DNA of 64,000 nucleotides, from NCBI RefSeq assembly GCF_963966145.1, contig NC_091047.1, forward strand, positions 27,962,001 through 28,026,000. Direction: 5' to 3'. Every line of letters starts with the position of its first letter. Positions within the stretch are counted from its first letter, which is position 1. This document shows positions 23,116 through 34,600 of this stretch, in pieces. Below the pieces are notes generated by a model, which searched no databases, was not told the DNA's origin, and worked only from the letters and a program-made list of their open reading frames with translations. Source of the DNA: Tenebrio molitor. Taxonomy: Eukaryota > Arthropoda > Insecta > Coleoptera > Tenebrionidae. The position numbers were made by a program, and so were the translations under genes.

Positions 23116-24112
23116 TGTACTTATGTATCTTGTCTGACATTTTTTTTTTTTTTGTACAGAATAACTAACTACTCCAGTATTGTCAAAACAAGTCAACAAA
23201 GATTAACATAATTTTTGCCACTGGGTAACAATAATGCATAATAATGAAAGTAAGGAAATACCTACGTGTAGGAAATGCCGTAAGAGTTTCTTAATTGAGA
23301 TTCTGGTTCCTCAACATGTCATCTAAAAGCAACGTCGATAAAAGACATAAATCTTGAAAGTTTAAAAATTAAGGGGAAAACCAGAAGGACGTCTCAACTA
23401 ATATGGTCTAGCAGCTATTAAAATAAAAACCGAACAAAGCTTTCAACTTCTGTTCAATAAATAACAAGTTCGATACAAACTTTACGAAGTTTTGAGCATT
23501 ACGAAAATATAACGTTCACATCGCATACTTAATAACTAAAAATGAAAAAGTCGTTCATATTTTATAACGCAGGTAACACTGTTGATAACTAATAGATAGT
23601 AAAAGCTAGTCAGTCATCGCTAATGGGCTTAAAGATTCGTTGAAGGAGTATTTAATAAAATATTCATAAACCAAAAACCTCGATTTATTACATAAATTAC
23701 TTACCTCTATTTTAGGGGACATTTTTACTTTCTCGCCAGGGATCGATATTTGACAGTGTGCAAGGTCGTCTTCTAATTTTTCAATTAATTAATCAACGAT
23801 AATGCCGACCAATTTCATTAGGTGATTAATACTTTTTATTACATTTCCTCCCCCACTGACTTCTTTTTTTTTTTAATATGGCACGCACTGTTCTTCGGAG
23901 AATAGGTTTCACATTGTTGGGGTTACAATGCGAAAATATCTATTGTTTTTGTTAAATTAATGTAGAGTTTAATACAGAAATATACCGAATGGTTTACCTA
24001 CAGCGAAAAACGTGCTTTGTACAATTGGGTGAAATGAATTGAATTCTTATTATACAAGGCTTTCATAAATGATTCGTCTCACAAAAAGGCTGTGTCTCCA
24101 TTTAAATAGGTA
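23116..24112. other. Noncoding stretch
   Basis: No gene or repeat is supported. Confidence 0.5.
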
Positions 24113-24457
24113 CAGTTGCGGAATTAAAATTTCGGGCAGTATTGTCAATGTCATGATATAAACTCTAAAACAACCTTTACCTTAGTAACCTTATTTTCTA
24201 CTCTTGTCATGTTTTTGTCTTTTTGGCGTTCAAAAATTGTCATTTGGGGCATAATAATGGGTAGGCAACATATCAAAGCGATAATTTAATTACACTCAGT
24301 GCAACTAACTGAAATCTCAAAATTCAAAATTGATTGGGTAACTGACACAGAAAAGTTTAATTTTTGAATGTCAGTCATGATGACAGTAGAAGGTGCTTTA
24401 CAAAGATTTTGTTGAAGTGACAGAAAAATAGTGCCCGAAATTTTAATTCCGCAACTA
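24113..24457. mobile_element. Tc1/mariner-type MITE, copy 2 (345 bp, TA target)
   Basis: It is the same length as the copy at 10,533-10,877 and nearly identical throughout. It has TIRs beginning cagttgcggaattaaaattt and TA on both sides. The few substitutions between the copies suggest fairly recent activity of the family. Confidence 0.85.
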
Positions 24458-25688
24458 TACCTTATACATGGAACCTCCTTAACATGAGTCACAGCACACC
24501 TAATGTATGAAATTAAATTGAATAAAATCTAATTCGCATTTTTCAACAAGAGTTTTCAAACTACGTAGAATAAAATTTTTGAAGCCAATCAAAAAATACT
24601 AAATTGAAATAAATGTCATAAGTATGTCATTTCGATTGGGCCACCTTGTCTAATTATACATTGGATTTATGAATTTAGAATTAGAATTTCTAAGATGTCA
24701 GGAATTGTAAAACGTAATGTGTTTCATTAAACAAAAAAATTGCTACAAAATCGTTTTACTTTTGAGGCAACCCCCGTATTTATTCCTGCCTCCAAAAAAT
24801 TTAAAAACTTAAAATGTTTACCTTGATCGCTGACATCTTCCGAGAAAAATACGAAACGTTTTGAGCGGGACTTTGACCTACCTCCATACCACTTAAACAA
24901 ATTCTTAATTTACACAATTCAATCTATTTGAAATAATAAAACTAAAAATATTAGTGCATTTTTGGCGAATAATGGAGTTTTTTAGTTATTATTGTGACAA
25001 ATTAAGCTGCATGTAGGGATTTTCGTGGCTGCAACGACTTAAGTTGGCAGTTCTGGTTTTTATAGTTTTTGTCATTTGTCAAACAAAACATATTAAAGTT
25101 TATTACAATTTTTAGAACAATCCTCTCTAGTTAATTTTTTATTTCGTAAGAAACCGATGAATATTTTTTTATTTCGTATATGTTAATTTACTGAGTGCTT
25201 TTTATGTGCATTTATGTTATATTTTTTGGAGTCATAACCTTATATGACCTGTCAAGTAAACTCTTACTAAATAAGCTGATTATGTTGTGGTAAATTGAAT
25301 TAACTCTTGATATCAATAATAAATAACAATAACAGATGCTTATTTTCTAGATTGGTTGTCATTTCAATTTCGTTCATGATAACAACAGGAAGTTTAATGG
25401 CAAAACATTGATGTAATCTACAATGGTAGTAAAATGTATATAACTAGTTGTTATTTCACTTAAAAACCGTAAGATGTTCAATTCAGGGATTAAAGGAAAT
25501 CAAAGGTACACCACAATTCACTAACTAAAACAATTATACCAACCGATTAATTATTCACATGTGCTCACTGATTAGTGGAATATTCCACATCGTTGTGGCC
25601 CAGCATTTCCATTCAGTTTTACTAAAATGACATAACTCAACTAATCTAGTGTAGTTGTGGAAGTTTCAAGTGTTTCGTGTTGTTTTAG
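24458..25688. other. Noncoding stretch upstream of the first visible INO80D exon
   Basis: No exon could be recognised. It is probably intron, because the exon at 25,689 begins at a splice acceptor (tgttgttttag) with an incomplete codon. The 5' exons of INO80D should lie further upstream, inside or outside the window. Confidence 0.5.
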
Positions 25689-28600
25689 GTGTAACGGATT
25701 AGTTCCACCATCATCCATAGTTAAAACTAGAACTCTAGGACAAATAAATTATTCTAAGGTAGTAAAATCGTTAGGGACTAAAGACACATACAATAATGTC
25801 GATAAAAATTTGGAACCAACATTTATCAAAAACTCGATGGGTTTTTCCAATTCACCAGTTCATTGTAACAATGATCTTGATACAAAGGTGAAACTTGAGT
25901 TTGATGAACAAGATGGAGAAAGTAAAATCAGTCCCAGTATTATAGGTTTGTTATAAAAATACAGTTGGTAAAGATTATCAAAATGTGACTTTTCAGGTTT
26001 AAGTGAAGAAAATGTAAAAACGCACAAATCACCTTCTACTGTAAAACCACGTTTAAAATGGGGAAGTATAAGAGCAACCCATCATGAAACCCTTCAGCGG
26101 ATAGATAACATTGATGACTTCTACAACCATTACCAGCACTATTGGTTCAGTGCAAGTCTCGAAGTAGTTATTCTGGTTTCAACTTAACACAACCTTCTAA
26201 ACTTGTTTTTGCAGAAATTAAAAGTGGAAGATAGATCCAGGGAAGAGAGAATAGAAATCACAAGACACGAGTTTATGAGACACCTGCAGCAGATAGTGAG
26301 GAGTAACGTTGGCAAACCCAACAAACCAGCGGAAGTGTCGTTGAGAAGTAGTGATGTCGCGAAAGCGAAATGTAAAGGCGCGAACCAACCTAGTTATGAA
26401 GGACTTGTTGCTCCAACAGTTTGTCAAATGGAGAACTGTTTTCAACCAGCTTTGCCTTGCACGAGGCATTGTACGTTACACATTATGTTAAATACAGATC
26501 AAGTGTTGTTTGGTTATTGTACGGCCAAGTTTGCTGACAACACTCAGTGTTCAGTACCTGTTTTTGATATAACACATGAACTACCACTATGTCCGGAGCA
26601 TGCCCGAAAGAGGGTAAATAGGGCGGCGGTGTTATTGTTTGTACATTATTGTACGTCGATTGTTTGCAGGATAACTACAAATTATACCAAGAAGCTAAAC
26701 CAAAGAAGTTACGGAAGAAAGTCAAACCATCCGCCATGATCAGGCCACAGAAACGCAATAAGAAGAAAAAGAAACCCATAAAAACACCAGAAACAACGAC
26801 ACCAAGTGCAATAATAAATATCCCTCTCACGACCGGTAAGTGCGGAAATTGGATATATTTACGATTTGTGGGTGATCAAGTAGAAAAAGATAAATGCAAT
26901 ATGAGATATTTTATCATTGGTGTGATAATTACGTCGTAATGAGAGTAAAGATCTAACTGTTTGTGATTATTTCACATTCAAACAAAAGAAAAGGATTTGA
27001 AAGCGGTGTTGTTTTAAGAATAGCAATAAAGTGTGATAATACGTTTCCAAGCCGCACCCAGTATAACAATCTGTATGACTGAGCAACAATAGAAGGACAA
27101 GAGTATACTTTTTTTATGAAATCCCGTGATAAGTAAAATTTTGAAGGGGAATAATTATGCGATTTACTCAAATCCTAGAAATTTTCATTTTCAAAAAGAT
27201 TTGATTGAAATAAAATTTGAATTTTTCGCGCATTTTTCTCGTAATTTGACAGATTTGAGATTAAAACATCTGTTATTTATTTAACCACTCTTAAGAGTAG
27301 AAGCATGTATACAAAACCGAGAAGTTTTCGAAGATGTGAGAGGTTTAAGAGCACTAACCGATGCACAAGAGTCTCCTCATTTTGAGACTAGAAATTCGAT
27401 ACAGCGCCAAAGGCGAAACGGTGAACTAATTTTTTGCCTCAGATTTTTTTTTATTTACGTGTCGCGGTAAGCCACGCTTTTGACAATTGAACTGACATTT
27501 GAGATAAGGAACATATAGGGCCGGTTGCACCAACGTGTGTTAAAGTTAACTACAGTTTAAAATATACGAAAACATTGTTATAACAATAGGTGACCAAAGT
27601 ATCGAAGCATTTTAACCTACAGTTAACTTTAACTAGCGTTGGTGCAATCGGCCCCCAGTGTAACAATTCTTGGTAGATTTTTTGATTTACTCGGAAGTGA
27701 CGACAATCCAAAACACATAATTTTCCAAATAACGGAGACGGAGCAAGTGTTGTTTAGAATACCGAAAAAGCAAAAAAAAATAGATCAAGACACAATCTCA
27801 ATTGGTTTTTTCCTAATCTTAACGTTTTAAGCTTCAGCCTTGATATATTTACTTTTCCTTTGAAATTTATTTTATGAAAGCGATATACAGAATCTGATAT
27901 TCGAGTAGAAGTTTGATTATTTTATAGTTTGTGTAGTAGACATAAATATGTAATTTGAACTAAGTATTATACAAACTGATTCTGAAATAAGTTTGAAAAA
28001 AAAAACGGTAATTGGTGATGATAAGAAATCAGACAAAAAAAAATTCATATTAAAGTTTTTTCGTTTTCGAGATACCTACCTACAAATGATTGAAAATTTG
28101 GTCAAAATTGCTAGTACAGTTGGTTGCAAAAAAAAAACGGGAAACGAAAATTTTCCTAATGTAAATTTGGTTTTGTCCATTTGTCAATGAATTGACAATA
28201 CCTATCAGATAAATTTTAAAATGTCATTGAATTTTATTCTAACCTATCTGTCGTAAGAAGGTTTCACACTATGGAAAAAATGTGAAAATGTGTCAATTTT
28301 ATTCTGACAGTTCCCGTTTTTTTTTTTGCAACCAACTGTATGCTACCGAGTTAAAGGTGGTTCATTGATTATCCTGGTAGTTTAGCAACAAAAATCAAAT
28401 GTAAAAGGTGTCCCTCAGTCACAAACGTGACATTATTCCTTTCCATCATTTCCATAGAAACATTTACAAAGCAGTGTGCTTGCACTTAAAACTTTATTGT
28501 GGAGTTGATGTAACAATGGTTGCTAATGAAGTGAAAAATTTTCCCTATTCATAGGCGTCGAAAATACAAGGATATGGGGTAATTTCTATCCTTTTGTGTC

Positions 28601-31600
28601 AAGGATACTGCAAATTTTTTTTTACAATTTATTTCAGAATCACCCTGTATCACTTCTCTAGTAGTTATGACTTCCGAGAAATGTCCAGTGGATAAACTAA
28701 AAATTAACAGAATAACGAAAGACGGAGTCCAAATTTGAAATTGAATTTGCTAATTTTAGATTCGTATTTGGACCGTCATATAAAGAACTACGGCCTCAGT
28801 GCTGTGTCCCTTTCTTATTACATTGTTATTTTATGGGCACACGAGGTTTCAATGTTTGTGTCAGACCATCAAAACCGATACATTAAGGCTCGCGTTTACC
28901 TGAGTTTGAAACGGTCGAAAAAGTGGATTTTCGATCACGTTTTTTGAGAAAACAGTACGAGATGAACGTTTTCTCTTTTTACTACATAAATTATGAACAT
29001 TTCTATTAGTGAACTATGAAGAGAAAAATATAATTTTGTTTTGACGAATTTGTTGAAAAACCACAAATAAAATGCTCTGCTTGGAAGCTGTGTAGGCAAA
29101 ATGAAAAGAGATATCGAAAATATCTCACGTCATTCATTAGATCTTGTTATGAATGTGACGCAGACGAAAAGTGGTGTTTCCTACTTGAATATTAGTTGAA
29201 AAAAACGAAAAAAATGAAGTCATTTCTCAACGTTAAAATTTCACGTTGTAGACAACCAACCCTACATGCTACCTGAGCTATTACAGAAAGGGGACTATAC
29301 AAGGGAACAAATTACATCGGCATATCACCCATTTTAATATTATGCAAATCTCTATCCTTTTTTTATACGTGCAATAATAATTTTCAGTAATAATACACCA
29401 TGAAATAAGCACAATTTTTTCCTTTATTTCATGTCAAAATTCACGGTTTAAAATATTTTATTTTATACTGTCCGGTAGATGTTCGATTACATTATCCATT
29501 TGAGTCCGGTAGATTAGTTATAACAGTATCAGAGACTGTTTTATTTATACAAATCAAATCTGACATTGAAAAGTGCAAAAGTGACACTAGTATTCGCCGT
29601 TGTCTTAAAAATAAAAAATAAAACATTTGAAAGACAATAAAAAATTATCGAAAAATTATCGCTGTAATTAAAAAAAAAAAAGCCTTACGATTGGTCGAAA
29701 ATGATGATGAATGAAATAATCACATATTATATCTCAAGTGCAAAATTTTTTATCGGAAATTTTTTTGCTAATAATAATTGGTCTTCTGACCGAATAATTT
29801 ATGGATGTTTGAGTTCATTAGCAAAAAAATTGCCGATATTAAAATTTTGCACGAGGGGTATACGGCTGATTATTTCCTGAATAGGATGAAAACAAACGCA
29901 TTATTTCCAATCCTTTTTATTCAAAATAATTAAATAAAAAAAAAATCAGGTACCGGCATTTTTTATCAGATTATTGCCCATGTGCATTTTAGAGAAATTT
30001 TATCGGGTTATTTTTTGTTTTCTCGTTTTGATTGGTCAATATTTGTCACGCAATTGGTTGCTAAACAATAGCAACGGCCGTTACCACAGGAAAAAAGATG
30101 ATGCGATTTTCACAAAATACATATGATTTTTTATTTTTGCAATAACATTATGATACAGAACAGACTTCTAGTATGAAATAATAGTATACCATTACTATTA
30201 CATGAGCAAGTACAGAATAAGTAAAGAATAAAAATCGTTACTTGCGAGTACATAATATAATCCTATACTTTATCTATAGCAAATTTTTTTGACTAATAAA
30301 CCGATAATATTCAATTATTCACCGAAGGGACACAAGATGAAACCAACCGTTTCATTGTAATTTTACCTTAAAAATATTTTACCATAAGGGTAATTTTTGT
30401 CTCATTCATAATTCTTGACAAATCAGGTAGAAACTCCGAACTAATATTCATTCTCTGATCTGCAGGGAGTAAATGCAGATTTAATCGTAATACTTTGGGA
30501 AAATACAACTACACAATGCTGCACCCTGTATTTGGTGAATATTATAGTTTTATTAGTCGGACCTTCAAAGTCAGAAAAATGTCCTATACGATCAAATTGT
30601 AGGTATATTATGTACCTACAAAAAAATACTAAAACAAATTCTTAGCTCAATATTTTTAATTTTTTTAAATTTAATGTTCCTTTTGTTAAAAAAAAAATCG
30701 GGAGAATTACAAAGGAAAGTCGGAAAATTAGGGCAAACTTCAAAAATTATAATTTTTGTATGCACTCTCGATCATAACTGTCGACATGTTTAATTGATTT
30801 TTTTTTTGTTCGGTTTGTTCCCGGGATGGAAATAACTCAATTGAAAAAATGTTTTTGGAAAATTTGGAGAAAAATCTGGAAAAACGCATTCCAGCCTAAA
30901 TTAAAATTACATCCGTTTTTACTTTTCTGTTGTTTCGCGATGTGTCCAACAAATGTAATTATTTTATTTCTATACCAATTTATTTCGCTATCGGATTGTT
31001 CACTTGAACATCGATCTTGCAATCGAAATGTAAATAAAACCTTGAGATTCATTGTTATTTCAAACACAAATTAATTTACTGAAATTTGGATTGGACAAGA
31101 CAACGTCTGTCGGGTCAGCTAATAAATAATAAAATGGAATGAAACAACAGTTTGCAGTGCAGCCAATTCAGATTTGGCATTGTAGGACTTGTCTTTCCTA
31201 CACAAAATTTTATCTCCGTATTTAGGTACGGAACAGGACAGGATCGTAATCCTCTACCCCCTACTGAGCGTCTGTGACTAATTCAAGGTACCTGCGTCTC
31301 TCGGTTTGTTTGACCCGTTTGACCAAAATATAAATTTGTAAATAGAGGACCCACTGTACATCAAGTTCGAAATTTCTTTCAGGTAAACGCAATAACTCAT
31401 TGTGATAAGTGAATATTTTCCGTACGCTTTCGTAAACAAAAATAAAACAAGAAGCGGATTTTGACAATCCTCCACCTTCTTCCGAGGAGGCGTGGAGTAA
31501 TGTACAGTCGAATGCAAAAAAAAAGTAGACAAGAAGTTTTGGGCTGCTTGGTCCATTCTTCCAGTTTTTCCATTTTGGTTGGCAGCTGACTATGACTGTA

Positions 31601-34600
31601 TAATATTCTTGATTGCCTAGCCGAATGCAAAAATAGTGAGAAGTTGTCGGTATTAGAAAAGCCATATTTATAAAATAAAATAATAAATTTTTGTCTACTT
31701 TTTTTGCATTCTTCTGTACTATCGCTGACCAAAAAAAAACTCGTACACAGATAATAGAACAACAGATCCAAAAATTAAAAATTTGAGTTGTGTAAACATG
31801 GCTTTTTTAATAAAGGTTATGTATGCATAAGACACATTTTAGTTAACGAACATCTGTTAGGGGCCTGTCTCATTTTCCTTAACCTCCTAGACAGTTTGAC
31901 AGTAACAATGAATATTATTTGAGTAACATAAAAAGCATGGCGGTAGGGCTGGAGTTTGAGGGTGTCATTGTTTCACATAATTATTTATCTGCTCGTTATT
32001 ACTTGATATAGCAATACCGTAATGACCAAGTGCAAGTTGAATACCGGTTAATTTCCGACTTACTTCCCACACAACACTTTGTAGTTCGTAAATTGAATTT
32101 TATTAACTGGCACATTACTGGAGTATCTAAATATTTTAATTTATTTCTAAAGTATTATTTCTCTAAGGTTACAAGATCTCAACCTTTAATTTTCTTGGTG
32201 GTGTTTTACTCTTTAGTCCATCACATATCAGTTCCTGATGATACCTACCTGTCCACAAAAGTCTCATTATGGGTTCGATACGATGAAAAATGATTGTACA
32301 TCGTCTTCACAAGGTTAAGTACAAGGTGATTCTGATTACAGATCAAGAAGGACTGTTTGAGTTGGTAATACTGAATTTAATTTTGAAATGGTACAACTGG
32401 AGTAACTTCCGGTTCGCTGTTGTTGATCGCTTGACACTGACAACCGCATCATTGACACGTAACATTTGACATTTCAAATTAAATTAAAGAATTATCTGTT
32501 AAATAAGCCAACAAAACATAAACGGTTGCAGTATTGTATTGTATTTCCAACTCAAATAGTTCTTCTTGATTACAGTTGGTTGCAAAAAAAACGAGAAATG
32601 AAAATTTTCCTGATGTACTGTCGCGAGCAAAAAAAAAACTGGTCGTCAAAATTATACTTTGACGCAATGGAAAATAAAAATACTCACTGTAAAACGGTCG
32701 TAAATATCATAACCTATTGTATGACAGTAATTGTCTTTTTTTTTGATACTTTGTTGACATGGGCATAATCAGACAGGGATTTTTTTTAATCTGGGACAAT
32801 GAACCAAATTTTGAAGTGACATTGACGACCAGAATTTTTTGCTCGCGACAGTAAATTTGGTTTTGTCCATTTGTCTACTTGACAATACCTGTCAAATAAT
32901 TTTTAAAAATGTCATTAAATTTTGACCATAATTCTAACCTATCTCACGTAAGAAGTTTTCACACTAAAAAAAAATTGAAAAAATTGTAAAAATGTGCTCA
33001 TTTTATTCATTTTTTTTTTGCAACCAACTGTACATTGAGTATTCACAAGAAAATTTCATTTGCCGTTCGTAGGCAAGCAGTGTAAAACATTTTCGGTATC
33101 GACCAATACAAACCTTTTTAGTTCTCAACCTCTCAATTTTTGGTAAAGGTAAAAATTCGCCGGTACCATTTTTCCACCTTTTTATCATTGGCGTAATACA
33201 TAAAGACAAAGACCGAAGCTAACGGAGCAGAATATTCATCTTTAGCTGTTTTCATCCTGGAAGAGTCTGTGACATAGTGTCTCAATGAACAGTGGACCAT
33301 TCCTTGTTTTTTATTCTTTATCAAAGTTTTCAAATCGTAAGCGTCAGATTAATGATACTGATAGTAATGCGTTTAAACTGTGCAGTAAAACATTGGGTTA
33401 TTTATAAATTTATTCGTATTCACTTCGTTTTATTGATAGTGAATCGATAAAAAATTATGTTTATCTTGAGAAAATTTATATTAATAGTGGCGGGTCCGTA
33501 ACATAAATTTGAATCTGGTTTAAACTTTGCAGGCTTGGGTTAAACGTAATGGTCCGTGTTTAGGTGTACAAAGTTATTACAAACATAATCCTGTTTTAAA
33601 CTAATCTAGAATTACGAGAACTTAATCATTGTTGCAAAATCCCACGATACCAGCCCACGCCTATTCAGTGGGGTATAATTCAGGAAAGTCCAGAAATGTA
33701 ATAGTAATCGGCATAAATTGTCATTCTGTGATAAACCGTAGTGATAACGGACCAAGGAAAGTTTTTCTGATTTTACAGTCAGTTGCTGTAATTTTCTGGT
33801 TGTCAAATTGGTATCAAAGCACTAACGTGTGTTCAAAAAAAAAATGTGATCAGGTGACCTGGTGTTTGCTTTTGTTTCCGTTAACATATTATGGCGTATT
33901 CTAATTATTTACTTCATTATTTCCAACATTTCCAAGAAGTGGTTTTATGTCGGTTTTACTTCAGATAACATATGGCAACATGACCCCTGTATTCACCTAT
34001 GAACCATTTCTATTAATTAATCAAATACTCGTTGACAACAATTGCTTACAGACAACTGTCAAATATTAACTGACAATGTGATTGAAGAAAAAAAATATGT
34101 TCATTACAAGATTTATATCTACAGGGTGTTTTCGAAATTGAGGCGTTCCTTTTAGCATGTGATAGTATGCGTTGTTCTGAAGAGTTTTAGCCAAAATCAC
34201 CTTAGTAAAATGTGTACGGCAATGAAGATACAATAAGTTAATTTTTTTGAAACCGGCCCTGCTCAAATTTCCGCTGATTTGTTAGAAATGAGCATGGACG
34301 TTAATCAAAAATATTGTCATCATAACTTCCTTTGGCGGTAATATGAACCTAGCATTGTCAGGACGAAGCATTCCCAATACCATCAATGCTTTAGATGCGC
34401 TATCAGTATCAGTCGGCCACTCTCTAGTACCACTTTAGACTCTTTTCAAACTATGCGCCAACGTTAGTGGCACTGTTGGCCCTCTGTTGGGATCTTTCCA
34501 GTGGCGTGTCAACAGGGGCTAATTGGGGAATTTAGGCATTTCAGCCATTTTAGTTTCGGCTTTACGTGTGAGTGGTTCCGGCGTGAATTTTCTCCATCTT

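Noticed and set aside
25657..25689. Upstream extension of the first visible INO80D exon starting at GTG
   Set aside because: It crosses a good splice acceptor (tgttgttttag), so it is probably intron, not an alternative start.
26218..26469. 83-codon - strand frame inside INO80D exon 3
   Set aside because: Shadow of the conserved + strand coding sequence.
26203..26739. INO80D exon 3 as a separate gene reading past 26,613
   Set aside because: Splicing at 26,613/26,670 restores ARKR-DNYKLY, matching the family; read-through does not.
31261..31771. Overlapping - strand frames of 92-134 codons in the INO80D intron
   Set aside because: They run across the TIRs of a MITE and shift frame within it; no family resemblance.
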